Assembly: GCF_009928525.1 (NCBI RefSeq)
Contig: NZ_JAABOK010000012.1
Span: 124,001-188,000, forward strand
DNA length: 64,000 nucleotides
DNA from: Chitinophaga solisilvae
GTDB taxonomy: Bacteria; Bacteroidota; Bacteroidia; Chitinophagales; Chitinophagaceae
Reading direction: 5' to 3'
Shown: positions 8,999 to 18,187 of the stretch, one piece after another
Layout: each line of letters begins with the position of its first letter
How positions within the stretch are numbered: the first letter of the stretch is position 1
Notes under the pieces: generated by a model
What the model saw: only the letters and a program-made list of their open reading frames with translations
Databases searched by the model: none
What the model was told of the DNA's origin: nothing
Translations under genes and position numbers: made by a program

Positions 8999-9006
8999 TA
9001 TTTTTG
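8999..9006 (+). promoter_or_regulatory. Promoter -7 element of the GH92 genes
   Basis: TATTTTTG matches TAnnTTTG and lies 52 bp upstream of the first GH92 start codon. The -33 position holds only a T-rich stretch. Confidence 0.5.
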
Positions 9007-9058
9007 CCTTTTTCATCTTCTCCGCACCGGAAAGAAACTTTTATAATTACGCTACATC

Positions 9059-11347
9059 ATGAAAAAAACCGGATTACTGGCAGCTGCCATCTGTTGTATG
9101 CTCAGCGCACAGAGCCAGACCGTAAACAAGGTAACTGAACCTGCAGAATGGGTGAACACCCTCATGGGAACAGATTCAAAAGTGAGTTTGTCCAACGGTA
9201 ACACCTATCCTGCCATCGCCCTGCCATGGGGTATGAACTTCTGGATGCCGCAGACCAACGTCATGGGCAACGGTTGGGCATATCAATATGCTGCAGACAA
9301 AATCAGGGGCTTCAAACAAACGCACCAACCCTCCCCCTGGATCAACGACTACGGCCAGTTTGCCATCATGCCGGTAACAGGATCCGTAAAATTTACCCAG
9401 GATGCCCGCGCCAGCTGGTTCTCCCATAAAACAGAAGTAGCGCGCCCCTACTACTACAGCGTCTATCTCGCAGATGCAGATGTAACCACAGAAATCACAC
9501 CTACGGAAAGGGCTGCCCAGCTGAGGTTTACCTATCCCGGCACCGACAGCGCCTATATCGTGGTGGATGCCTTCGACAAAGGTTCCTATATTAAAATATT
9601 ACCGGAGCAGCAGAAAATAGTTGGCTATACTACCAAAAACAGCGGCGGCGTTCCGGCGAACTTCAAAAATTATTTCGTCATCTACTTTGATAAACCTTTC
9701 AGCGTAGCTTCCACCTGGCACGACTCCACCCTTACAAAAGGACAGCTGGAGCTGCAGGCAGACCATACCGGCGCCATCGTGGGCTTTAAAACCAGACGAG
9801 GCGAAAAGGTGACGCTGAAAACCGCATCTTCCTTCATCTCTCCTGAACAGGCTGAATTAAACCTGCAGCGCGAAATAGGGAAAGATAACTTTGATGCCAC
9901 CTGCAAAAAAGCAAAGGATACCTGGAATAAGGAACTGGGCAGGCTGGCGGTTGAAGGCGGATCCTCTGCACAGGTGAGCACCTTCTACTCCTCACTGTAC
10001 CGCGTAATGCTCTTCCCGCGCAAGTTCTATGAGATCAATGCAAAGAATGAAATTGTACATTACAGTCCTTACAACGGACAGGTGCTGCCAGGCTATATGT
10101 TTACCGACAACGGTTTCTGGGATACCTTCCGCGCAGTGCATCCTTTCTTCACGCTCATGTATCCTTCTCTCAGCGCACATATCATGGAAGGGCTGGCTAA
10201 CGCATACAAGGAAAGCGGCTGGCTGCCTGAGTGGGCAAGCCCCGGTCACCGCGACTGCATGATCGGTTCCAACTCCGCTTCCCTCATCGCGGACGCCTAC
10301 ATAAAAGGTATACGCGGATACGATATCAACACCCTGTATGAAGCCATCATTAAAAATACAGAACACGAAGGTCCGCTGACATCCGTGGGCAGAGCCGGTG
10401 TGAAGTATTACAACCAGCTGGGCTATGTGCCCTATGATGTGGACGTAAACGAGAATGCAGCCCGCACGCTGGAATACGCCTACGACGATTTCACCATCTG
10501 GCAGCTGGCAAAGGCCCTGAATAAGCCTGCGGCAGAAATAGCACGTTTCGAAAAACGTTCGCAGAACTACCGTAATATCTTCGATCCGGAAACAAAACTC
10601 ATGCGCGGAAAAAATAAAGACGGCAGATTCCAGGCACCTTTCAATCCTTTCAAATGGGGCGATGCCTTCACGGAAGGAAACAGCTGGCACTACACCTGGT
10701 CCGTATTCCATGATGTACAGGGCCTTGCTTCCCTTATGGGTGGCCGAGAACAATTTGCCGCCATGCTGGATTCCGTTTTCAAAATGCCGCCGGTATACGA
10801 TGAAAGCTACTACGGCACTGTTATCCATGAGATCCGCGAAATGCAGATCATGAACATGGGACAATATGCACACGGCAACCAGCCCATTCAGCACATGATT
10901 TATCTGTATAACTACGCAGGCCAGCCGTGGAAAACGCAGTACTGGATCCGTCAGGTGATGGAACGCCTCTACAAGGCTATGCCGGATGGCTACTGCGGTG
11001 ATGAAGATAACGGCCAGACTTCCGCCTGGTACGTGTTCTCCTCCATGGGCTTCTATCCTGTATGCCCCGGTACACCTGAATATGTGTTCGGTACCCCGCT
11101 CTTCTCCAAAATTACCATGACACTGGAAGATGGTAAGAAAATGGAAATTGAAGCACCCGGTAACAGCGATAAAAACCTGTATGTTCAAAGCACGGCATTA
11201 AACGGGCAAGCATATACGAAAAACTGGATCAGTCACCAGGACCTCCAAAAGGGCGGTAAGCTGACATTCAGAATGGGCGCCGCTCCTGAAAAAACAAAAG
11301 GCACGCAGCCCGCAGCTTTTCCTTACTCTTATTCCACAAAGAAATAA
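9059..11347 (+). CDS. GH92 family alpha-mannosidase, secreted (first of a pair)
   Basis: The 762-residue protein has a signal peptide (MKKTGLLAAAICCMLSAQSQ). GH92 enzymes are Ca2+-dependent exo-alpha-mannosidases acting on N-glycans and yeast mannan by inversion. Family signatures seen are GNTYPAIALPWGM near the N-terminus, FWDTFRAVHPFFTLMYP, LEYAYDDFTIWQLAKALN, EGNSWHYTWSVFHD, and GDEDNGQTSAWYVFSSMGFYP with the acidic active-site region. The sequence GFKQTHQPSPWINDYGQF replaces the GFSHTHFSGTGHSD version found in the second copy, so the two probably differ in linkage specificity. It is probably periplasmic or surface-attached; no lipobox is visible. No SusC/SusD pair accompanies it. Confidence 0.92.
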   Translation: MKKTGLLAAAICCMLSAQSQTVNKVTEPAEWVNTLMGTDSKVSLSNGNTYPAIALPWGMNFWMPQTNVMGNGWAYQYAADKIRGFKQTHQPSPWINDYGQFAIMPVTGSVKFTQDARASWFSHKTEVARPYYYSVYLADADVTTEITPTERAAQLRFTYPGTDSAYIVVDAFDKGSYIKILPEQQKIVGYTTKNSGGVPANFKNYFVIYFDKPFSVASTWHDSTLTKGQLELQADHTGAIVGFKTRRGEKVTLKTASSFISPEQAELNLQREIGKDNFDATCKKAKDTWNKELGRLAVEGGSSAQVSTFYSSLYRVMLFPRKFYEINAKNEIVHYSPYNGQVLPGYMFTDNGFWDTFRAVHPFFTLMYPSLSAHIMEGLANAYKESGWLPEWASPGHRDCMIGSNSASLIADAYIKGIRGYDINTLYEAIIKNTEHEGPLTSVGRAGVKYYNQLGYVPYDVDVNENAARTLEYAYDDFTIWQLAKALNKPAAEIARFEKRSQNYRNIFDPETKLMRGKNKDGRFQAPFNPFKWGDAFTEGNSWHYTWSVFHDVQGLASLMGGREQFAAMLDSVFKMPPVYDESYYGTVIHEIREMQIMNMGQYAHGNQPIQHMIYLYNYAGQPWKTQYWIRQVMERLYKAMPDGYCGDEDNGQTSAWYVFSSMGFYPVCPGTPEYVFGTPLFSKITMTLEDGKKMEIEAPGNSDKNLYVQSTALNGQAYTKNWISHQDLQKGGKLTFRMGAAPEKTKGTQPAAFPYSYSTKK

Positions 11348-11381
11348 GAGCAAAAATTTTCATTGTTCACTGTATATATTT

Positions 11382-11412
11382 CATCCCGATTCTTCGGGAT
11401 GTCCCTTTTTTC
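11382..11412 (+). terminator. Hairpin between the two GH92 genes
   Basis: CATCCCGA and TCGGGATG form an 8-bp stem with a TTCT loop, followed by TCCCTTTTTTC. This could be a partial terminator that lowers expression of the second mannosidase relative to the first. Confidence 0.55.
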
Positions 11413-11436
11413 ATTCCCGTTGTTAAACTGATTTCA

Positions 11437-13725
11437 ATGATACGCAGGATTCTGTTTTTATCCTTACTGGGCGGCACTTCGCTGCTGACGTACGCACAGG
11501 AAAATGTACTGCAGTACGTAAAGCCCATTACCGGCACCCGGAAAATGGGACATACCTATCCCGGCGCTACCGTCCCCTTCGGCATGGTGCAGCTTAGTCC
11601 GGATACCGATACCATTCCCTATGAAATGAATGGCAGATACAATAAGGATGTGTATAAGTATTGCGCAGGTTATCAGTATGAAGATAAAACCATCACCGGT
11701 TTCAGTCATACGCATTTCAGCGGTACCGGCCACTCCGATCTGGGCGATTTTCTCATTATGCCTGCAGTGGGTGAACTGCAGCTGAATCCCGGTACTGCAG
11801 ACCATCCGGAAAGTGGCTACCGCAGCCGTTTTTCGCACAGCACCGAAATAGCGGAGCCTAATTACTATAAAGTGAAGCTGGAAGATGATAACATCATCGC
11901 GGAGCTGACAACAAGTACCCGCGTGGGTTTTCATCAGTATACCTTTCCCGCTTCTTCCCGCTCCCATATCATCCTGGATATGATGGCAGGCATCTACAAC
12001 TATGAGAATAAAAACGTCTGGACTTTCATCAGGGTAGAAAATGATACGCTGGTAACAGGTTTCCGGCAGACTAACGGTTGGGCACGTACGAGAATAGAGT
12101 ATTTCGCCATGGCCTTTTCCAAACCATTTAAGGCCTACGGTCATCAGAACTACGCGAAAGATGTATACAAAGGGTTCTGGCGTAAATTTGATCAGACAAA
12201 GGATTTCCCGGAGATGGCCGGAAAACAGATCCGCGCCTGGTTCGATTTTAATACCACCGAAGGTGAACAGGTAAAGATAAAATTTGCCCTATCACCCGTC
12301 AGCACCCAGGGCGCGCTGAAGAACCTGCGCGCAGAGATCCCCGGCTGGGACTTTGAAGCTGTAAAGCGTGCGGGGCAAGCGCAATGGACCGCTGAACTCA
12401 ATAAAATACAGATCACTTCCGGGAGCCACGAAGAGAAGGAAAATTTCTATACCGCCATGTATCACGCCTTCATCAATCCTACGGTTTACATGGATACAGA
12501 CGGCGCCTACCGGGGACTGGATATGAACATACATACCGCAAACGGCTATACGAACTATACGACTTTCTCCCTGTGGGATACCTACCGGGCGCTGCATCCC
12601 CTTTTCAATGTGATACAGCCCAAACGTAATGCAGACATGATACAATCCATGCTGCACCACTATGAACAGAGCGTGCAGCATATGCTGCCTGTCTGGTCGC
12701 ACTACGCCAACGAAAACTGGTGTATGACCGGTTACCACAGCGTTTCCGTCATTGCCGACGCCATCATGAAAGGCAACGCGCCTTTTGATGTGAACAAAGC
12801 CCTCGACGCCTGTGTAGCTACTGCCCGCCACCGTACCTATGACGGCCTCGGCTATTATATGGATATGGGCTATGTGCCGGAAGATAAAAACGGCGCCTCC
12901 GTATCCAAAACACTGGAATACGCCTATGATGACTGGTGCATCGCACAGGTGGCGCAAAAACTAGGCAGAACAGACCTCTACAACGAATTCATCCGTCGTG
13001 CCGCCAACTACAAAAATGTATACGACCGCAGCACCGGATTTATGCGTCCCCGTCTGAGCGACGGTAGCTTCAAAGTCAGCTTTGACCCCCTGCAAACGCA
13101 CGACCAGGGATTCATTGAAGGAAACGCCTGGAATTACAGCCTGTATGTTCCTCACCATCCGGACTCCATGATAGCCATGATGGGTGGCAAAAAACAATTT
13201 ACGCAACACCTGGATTCCCTGTTCACCATGGAACTGCCGGATAAATATTTTGCAGAAACAGAAGACATCACCCGAGACGGTATCATCGGCAACTACGTGC
13301 ATGGTAATGAGCCCTCCCACCATGTGGCCTACCTCTATAACTGGACCGGCCACCCATGGAAAACACAGGAGCGCATCCGCATGATCCTGAAGAAAATGTA
13401 TCACCCCGGCCCTGACGGTTTAGGCGGCAACGATGATTGCGGGCAGATGAGCGCCTGGTACATCTTCAGCTCGCTGGGCTTCTACCCTGTCTGCCCCGGC
13501 AGCAACCAGTATGCACTTGGCAGTCCCGCCATAGATAAAGCCACGCTACAGCTGGAAAACGGCCGCACCTTCACCATAGAAGCCAGAAACCAGGGCGATA
13601 AAAATGTATACGTTCAGAAAGTAGTCCTGAATGGTACTCCGCTAAACAGATGGTATATAACGCATGAGGAGATAATGAATGGAGGGAAGGTGGAGTTTTA
13701 TATGTCTGCAAAGCGAGGGAAATAA
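11437..13725 (+). CDS. GH92 family alpha-mannosidase, secreted (second of a pair)
   Basis: This is also 762 residues, with signal peptide MIRRILFLSLLGGTSLLTYAQ. It shows the commoner GH92 pattern: GHTYPGATVPFGMVQLSPDT, GFSHTHFSGTGHSDLGDF, SLWDTYRALHPLF, LEYAYDDWCIAQVAQKLG, EGNAWNYSLYVPHH, and GNDDCGQMSAWYIFSSLGFYPVCPG. It is paralogous to the upstream gene but clearly divergent (EGNAWNYSLYV against EGNSWHYTWSV), so this is an old duplication rather than a recent one. It follows the first after 89 bp and is probably co-regulated by the LacI-type protein. The stop codon lies within the arm of palindrome C. Confidence 0.93.
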   Translation: MIRRILFLSLLGGTSLLTYAQENVLQYVKPITGTRKMGHTYPGATVPFGMVQLSPDTDTIPYEMNGRYNKDVYKYCAGYQYEDKTITGFSHTHFSGTGHSDLGDFLIMPAVGELQLNPGTADHPESGYRSRFSHSTEIAEPNYYKVKLEDDNIIAELTTSTRVGFHQYTFPASSRSHIILDMMAGIYNYENKNVWTFIRVENDTLVTGFRQTNGWARTRIEYFAMAFSKPFKAYGHQNYAKDVYKGFWRKFDQTKDFPEMAGKQIRAWFDFNTTEGEQVKIKFALSPVSTQGALKNLRAEIPGWDFEAVKRAGQAQWTAELNKIQITSGSHEEKENFYTAMYHAFINPTVYMDTDGAYRGLDMNIHTANGYTNYTTFSLWDTYRALHPLFNVIQPKRNADMIQSMLHHYEQSVQHMLPVWSHYANENWCMTGYHSVSVIADAIMKGNAPFDVNKALDACVATARHRTYDGLGYYMDMGYVPEDKNGASVSKTLEYAYDDWCIAQVAQKLGRTDLYNEFIRRAANYKNVYDRSTGFMRPRLSDGSFKVSFDPLQTHDQGFIEGNAWNYSLYVPHHPDSMIAMMGGKKQFTQHLDSLFTMELPDKYFAETEDITRDGIIGNYVHGNEPSHHVAYLYNWTGHPWKTQERIRMILKKMYHPGPDGLGGNDDCGQMSAWYIFSSLGFYPVCPGSNQYALGSPAIDKATLQLENGRTFTIEARNQGDKNVYVQKVVLNGTPLNRWYITHEEIMNGGKVEFYMSAKRGK

Positions 13726-13886
13726 ATAATTGCGAATTACGAATTGCGAATTACGAATGTAGAAGCGAAGATAAAAGCGAAGAACCCGTTTTGGTATTAT
13801 TCCAAACGGGTTCTTCGCTTTTATCTTCGTATTTATCTTCGCTTCTACATTCGTAATTCGCAATTCGTAATTCGCAATTATTTATT
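13721..13886. repeat. Heptad palindrome, copy C
   Basis: This is an almost perfect palindrome of about 166 bp between two convergent genes. Heptads are followed by GTAGA and 12-bp units (AGCGAAGATAAA, then AGCGAAGAACCC), with the hairpin AACCCGTTTTGG / CCAAACGGGTT at the centre. The right arm carries one additional 12-bp unit (TACGAAGATAAA on the minus strand) that the left arm lacks. The symmetry extends outward through AATAAATAATTGCG, so the GH92 stop codon is inside the arm. Confidence 0.92.
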
Positions 13887-13893
13887 CCATGCT

Positions 13894-16800
13894 TTATTTC
13901 AGCTGAAACGCCAATATCCCCAACGGTACTTTCGCATTTGCATCTGTTGCTTTTATTTTAAAATACAAATGATGTGGTTTGCCGTCGGTGATGGCGCCAA
14001 AGGTGATAGTGGCCTTGTTAGGGGCTTTGGGTATGGCGCCGGGGCCAATGGTAACTGCGCCGAGGCGGGTACCGTTGGCGTTGTCGGTGAATGCTTCTAC
14101 GATATAGCCTTGCTGTGGTGTTTCCTGCACCATGTAGATAATGTCTATGCCGGTTACGGCGGTGAGGTCCAGGTTGTTGAAAGTGGCCCATCCTTCTGCG
14201 GTGGCGGGGATGAGGAATTTCATGTTATCCATCTGGAAGACGGAAACGCCGTCGGCTTTGCTGTAGTTGGCTGCTGCCAGTTTAGGGTTGAGCAGTTGAG
14301 CGGTAGCAGTGCCGGTGATAGGTTTGATGCCGGGGCCGCCCTTATCGGTGTAGCTGGCCAGAATTTGCAGCACGCCGTTATCTTTCAGCTCCTGGTTCAT
14401 GGTAGGGCTGATGCTGCCTTTAACGGGCAGGGAGGTAACTTTGGGGGTATTGCCGCCGAGGGAATAGATGTATTCCACCAGCTGGCGCGCTTCCCCGACG
14501 GATATGCCGGGATGTGCAGCCATGGCTGTTTCGCCCCATACGCCACCACCGCCGCTGATAATTTTTTTCGCGAGCATCTCAGGGGCAGCCGGATCGTTTT
14601 TATACTTTTCGGCTACCTGTTTAAAGGAGGGTCCGATAGATTTTTCATCTGTTTTATGACAGGTTTTACAGTCGGAAACATCCATGATGTTTTTACCGGC
14701 GATAGCGCCGGTGATGACCTGGTGCCCCTGCGGTGCGCTGGCTTTGTCGCGGCCTTCGATGTAATCTGCTTTTACGAATATGTTGGCAGCATCCAGTTTG
14801 CCGGAGGCGCTGGAACCATCTTCCCTGTCGTTGATGAATATGTTGTAGCGTACCTGCTGACCGGGGAAGTAGAACATTTTATTGCCTTCGATATTGATTT
14901 TTACTTCAGGTGTTTCGTTGCCGGCGTACAGGGTGATTTCGCGGCTTTTCGTTTTCAGTCCTTTGCCGTCAGATACCTCCACGTATACGGTGTATTCGCC
15001 GGCGGTGGTGTAGCTGTAATCAACGGAAGGTGCTGTTGTTTCCTTTTTGTTGCCGTTACCGAAATACCAGAGATAGGTGAGTTGGTCGCCATCCGGGTCG
15101 GCGGCGCCGTCGGCTGTGAGTTTCACTTTAAACGGCAGTGCGCCGGTGAGGCGGTTCACCTGTATGTCTGCAACTGGCGCGCGGTTGCCACCGTTGTAAT
15201 CGATGCGGGCGAGGCCGGCGTCGGCGTTTTTGCTGAACCATCCGTTACCGTATTCGAGTACGTATAACCGGCCGTCGGGGCCCATTTCCATGTCTATCGG
15301 TGCATTCAGCTTAGTATGCGGCATAAACTTTTCCATTTTGGAAAAGTTGCCGTTGGTGTCCATGGTAACGGCCATGATCCATCCGCGTATCCAGTCATAG
15401 ATAAAGAGTTTGCCGTTATAGTAGTCCGGGAAACGTGTTTCTTTCGGATAGAATTCGCTGTAGTAAACGGGGCCTGCTTCTGCGTTACGTCCGCCGCTGC
15501 CGACTATCGGGAACTCGTCAGATTTACCGTAAGGATACCAGATGAAGGCGGGAACTGCGGGTGGCAGTTCTTTGAGGCCGGTATTGTTACGGGAGTTGTT
15601 GATGGGTTTCAGCGGATCGTAGGCGGGGCCAGTTTCCCCGGTTTCGTAGTTGTATGGGTGATATGCTTTGTTGTTGGCGATGAACATCGGATAGCCGTAG
15701 TTACCGGGCTTTTTAGCCTGGTTTACTTCATCGTAGCCGCGGGGGCCGCGGTTCGGGTCATCGTTGCTGGCGTCGGGGCCTACTTCTCCCCAGTACAGGT
15801 AATTTGTTTTTCTGTCTACGGAAATACGATATGGGTTGCGGGTACCCATGACGTAAATTTCCGGGCGTGTGTTGGGCGTCCCTTTCGGGAACAGGTTACC
15901 TTCAGGGATGGTATAGGAGCCGTCGGGTTCTACTTTAATACGCAGGATTTTTCCGCGCAGATCGTTGGTATTGGCGGAAGAGCGGCGTCCGTCGTATTGT
16001 TGGTGACCGGGCCGGTCGTCCGTAGGGCCGTAACCGTTACTCACATATTGCTGTCCGGCTTCATCGAATGGCGTGGTATTATCGCCGGTGGAGAGGTAGA
16101 GCAGTTTATCCGGGCCGAAGGTGATGGAGCCGCCGGTATGGCAGCAGATATCACGCTGGGAATAGAACTGCAGGATAACTTTTTCGGAAGACATATCCAG
16201 TTTGTTGTTTTCAAACTTAAACCGGGAGAGGCGGTTTACGGAAGTATCTGCCGGGGAGTACATGAGGTAGAGGTAGTGGTTGTCTTTGAAGTCGGGGTCT
16301 GCGGCGAGGCCGAGGAATCCTTCTTCAGCATTCACATTGGGTACTTCTGTTTTGAAGTAGACCTTCAGGAATCCAACCTGGGTAAGCGTTTTGTCAGCCT
16401 GTTTATAGAGCAGCAGTTCGCCGCGGCGCTGAGCCACGAGTATGTCCAGGTTAGGGAGTATGGTCATTTCCGTTGGTTCAAAGAACTGGCCGGAGGTGAG
16501 CATCTGTTTGGTAAAGCGGTTTTCGTCGGTTGTGCGGAGTGTTTTGGCGGCGCTGTAGTCCAGCACCTGATTTTTACCGATCGCGTATTGGATACCGCCG
16601 AGGATATGTTTCAGGAAGAGGCTGTCGGAGTAGCATTCTTCCGTGTGTCCGAGTGCGGTGTAGAAGGCGCGTCCGCCGTCGTAGTCATGGTACCAGCTCA
16701 CGGGATGGTCGTTGCCCATGGCGCCGCCCTGGTATGATTGTTCATCTACTTTCATCAGCACGGTGGTGGTGGTATCACGTTGTTTGAAGTTGTACCATTC

Positions 16801-17298
16801 GTCGGTATGTTCAAACTGGTCCGGGAGTCCGGCGGTGGCGGGGAATGATTTGCTGACTACTTTTACGGTTGCCTTGTGGGTACCAGGCGGGTGGCTGAGG
16901 AAGTAGGCGCCTGCGAGGTGGTTGTACCATCCCCAGTCATATTCTGTATCGGTAGCGGCGTGGATGCCCACGTAGCCGCCACCTGCCTGTATATATCTTT
17001 CGAAGTCAGCTTCCTGTTCATTGTTCAGTACATCGCCGGTAGTGTTCAGGAATATCACGGCAGCGTATTGCTGCAGGGAATCTTCATTGAATCTTTCTGC
17101 ATTCTCGGTAGTATCTACGAGGAAGCCGTTTTCCCTGCCCAGATGCTGTACTGCGTTGATACCGGCGGCGATAGAAGCATGGCGGAAGGCGGCTGTTTTG
17201 GTAAATACCAGCACCTTCGGTTGTCCGGGGCGTGTTTTCTGACAGCCTGCAATGCTGGCCAGCGCCAGTACTGCAAAGAGTTTGAGTATATGTTTCAT
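13894..17298 (-). CDS. ThuA / PQQ-dependent sugar dehydrogenase / PKD / cytochrome c multidomain lipoprotein
   Basis: This 1134-residue lipoprotein has the lipobox LASIAGC at its N-terminus. Domain order, read from the sequence: a ThuA-like domain (about residues 28-240, KVLVFTKTAAFRHASI and GIHAATDTEYDWGWYNHLAG); a six-bladed soluble glucose/sorbosone dehydrogenase domain (about 265-690, FGPDKLLYLSTGDN and YGYPMF); a PKD domain (about 705-795, NRAPVADIQVN, DPDGDQLTYLWYFGNG); a class I cytochrome c domain with haem motif CKTCH (877-881) and an AMAAHP Met-ligand region; and a C-terminal CBM6-like beta-sandwich (about 1000-1134). It would oxidise a sugar in the periplasm or on the cell surface and pass electrons to its own haem. 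Substrate is unknown. The stop falls just beyond palindrome C. Confidence 0.9.
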   Translation of the reverse strand: MKHILKLFAVLALASIAGCQKTRPGQPKVLVFTKTAAFRHASIAAGINAVQHLGRENGFLVDTTENAERFNEDSLQQYAAVIFLNTTGDVLNNEQEADFERYIQAGGGYVGIHAATDTEYDWGWYNHLAGAYFLSHPPGTHKATVKVVSKSFPATAGLPDQFEHTDEWYNFKQRDTTTTVLMKVDEQSYQGGAMGNDHPVSWYHDYDGGRAFYTALGHTEECYSDSLFLKHILGGIQYAIGKNQVLDYSAAKTLRTTDENRFTKQMLTSGQFFEPTEMTILPNLDILVAQRRGELLLYKQADKTLTQVGFLKVYFKTEVPNVNAEEGFLGLAADPDFKDNHYLYLMYSPADTSVNRLSRFKFENNKLDMSSEKVILQFYSQRDICCHTGGSITFGPDKLLYLSTGDNTTPFDEAGQQYVSNGYGPTDDRPGHQQYDGRRSSANTNDLRGKILRIKVEPDGSYTIPEGNLFPKGTPNTRPEIYVMGTRNPYRISVDRKTNYLYWGEVGPDASNDDPNRGPRGYDEVNQAKKPGNYGYPMFIANNKAYHPYNYETGETGPAYDPLKPINNSRNNTGLKELPPAVPAFIWYPYGKSDEFPIVGSGGRNAEAGPVYYSEFYPKETRFPDYYNGKLFIYDWIRGWIMAVTMDTNGNFSKMEKFMPHTKLNAPIDMEMGPDGRLYVLEYGNGWFSKNADAGLARIDYNGGNRAPVADIQVNRLTGALPFKVKLTADGAADPDGDQLTYLWYFGNGNKKETTAPSVDYSYTTAGEYTVYVEVSDGKGLKTKSREITLYAGNETPEVKINIEGNKMFYFPGQQVRYNIFINDREDGSSASGKLDAANIFVKADYIEGRDKASAPQGHQVITGAIAGKNIMDVSDCKTCHKTDEKSIGPSFKQVAEKYKNDPAAPEMLAKKIISGGGGVWGETAMAAHPGISVGEARQLVEYIYSLGGNTPKVTSLPVKGSISPTMNQELKDNGVLQILASYTDKGGPGIKPITGTATAQLLNPKLAAANYSKADGVSVFQMDNMKFLIPATAEGWATFNNLDLTAVTGIDIIYMVQETPQQGYIVEAFTDNANGTRLGAVTIGPGAIPKAPNKATITFGAITDGKPHHLYFKIKATDANAKVPLGILAFQLK

Positions 17299-17308
17299 AG
17301 CGGGATAT

Positions 17309-18043
17309 TTACTTGATTTTAGCGATGCCCATCGTGTATTGAATACCGCCGAGCAGGTGTTTCAGGTACACCGGATCAGCGTAGGATTCTCTGGTGTGGC
17401 CCATTTCTGTATAGAATGAGCGGCCGCCTTCGAAGTTATGGTACCAGCACATGGGATGGTTGTCGCCGTTCTTTCCGCCTTCATAGGTGCTTTCATCTAT
17501 TTTGATGAGCACATGTACATCAGGATTCAGGTCTTTGAAGTTGTACCATTCGTCCTTGCGTATCCATTCATCCGGCAGGTCTTTGGTGGCGGGATGGTTA
17601 TGGTCTGTCACGCGCAACGTAGCTTGCTGCTGGTGCGGATGACTGAGAAACCAGGCGCCGGCGAGCCTGTTATACCAGGGCCAGTCGTACTCCGTATCTG
17701 TAGCCGCATGGATGCCCATCCATCCGCCGCCCTGGTGAATATAGTTTTCAAATGCCTGCTGTTGCTCATTGTTCAGCACATCGCCGGTAGTACAGCTGAA
17801 AACTACTGCTGCATATTTTTTCAGATTAGCGGTTGTAAATACGGATGCATCTTCCGTGGTATCAACTTCGAATCCATTCGCTTTTCCCAGCTGCATAATC
17901 GCTGCTTTCGCCAGCGGAATACAGTCATGACGGAATCCGGTTGTTTTGGAAAATACCAGTATCTTTTTAGCCTTATGCTTATGCACAGCCAGCACGGAAG
18001 TGGTGAGGAGCAGTGCGGTAATAAAAGCGGTGATTGTTTTCAT
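17309..18043 (-). CDS. ThuA domain protein, secreted
   Basis: The 244-residue protein has a signal peptide (MKTITAFITALLLTTSVLAVHK) and a single ThuA-like class I glutamine-amidotransferase-fold domain. KILVFSKTTGFRHDCIP, GDVLNNEQQQAFENYI, GIHAATDTEYDWPWYNRLAG and DEWYNFK align closely with the N-terminal domain of the 1134-residue protein just downstream, so the two are paralogues. ThuA proteins occur in disaccharide utilisation loci, and some have been linked to 3-keto-sugar handling; the exact reaction here is not established. It is 10 bp from the next gene and clearly in the same operon. Confidence 0.88.
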   Translation of the reverse strand: MKTITAFITALLLTTSVLAVHKHKAKKILVFSKTTGFRHDCIPLAKAAIMQLGKANGFEVDTTEDASVFTTANLKKYAAVVFSCTTGDVLNNEQQQAFENYIHQGGGWMGIHAATDTEYDWPWYNRLAGAWFLSHPHQQQATLRVTDHNHPATKDLPDEWIRKDEWYNFKDLNPDVHVLIKIDESTYEGGKNGDNHPMCWYHNFEGGRSFYTEMGHTRESYADPVYLKHLLGGIQYTMGIAKIK

Positions 18044-18063
18044 GGTGGAAAATGATGAGAAAG

Positions 18064-18184
18064 AATTACGAATTACGAATTGCGAATTACGAATGAAGAG
18101 CGAAGATGAAAGCGGAAAAAGAATTTACATCTCCGCTTTCATCTTCGTTCTTCATTCGTAATTCGCAATTCGTAATTCGTAATT
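18064..18184. repeat. Heptad palindrome, copy D
   Basis: Four heptads, GAAG, the 12-bp unit AGCGAAGATGAA and a second unit starting AGCGGA form the left arm. The right arm gives AACGAAGATGAA and AGCGGAGATGTA on the opposite strand, so the four variable bases TGAA agree between the arms. It lies between the 3' end of the DUF1080 gene (4 bp away) and the start of the ThuA gene, inside what would otherwise be one operon. Confidence 0.9.
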
Positions 18185-18187
18185 AAA

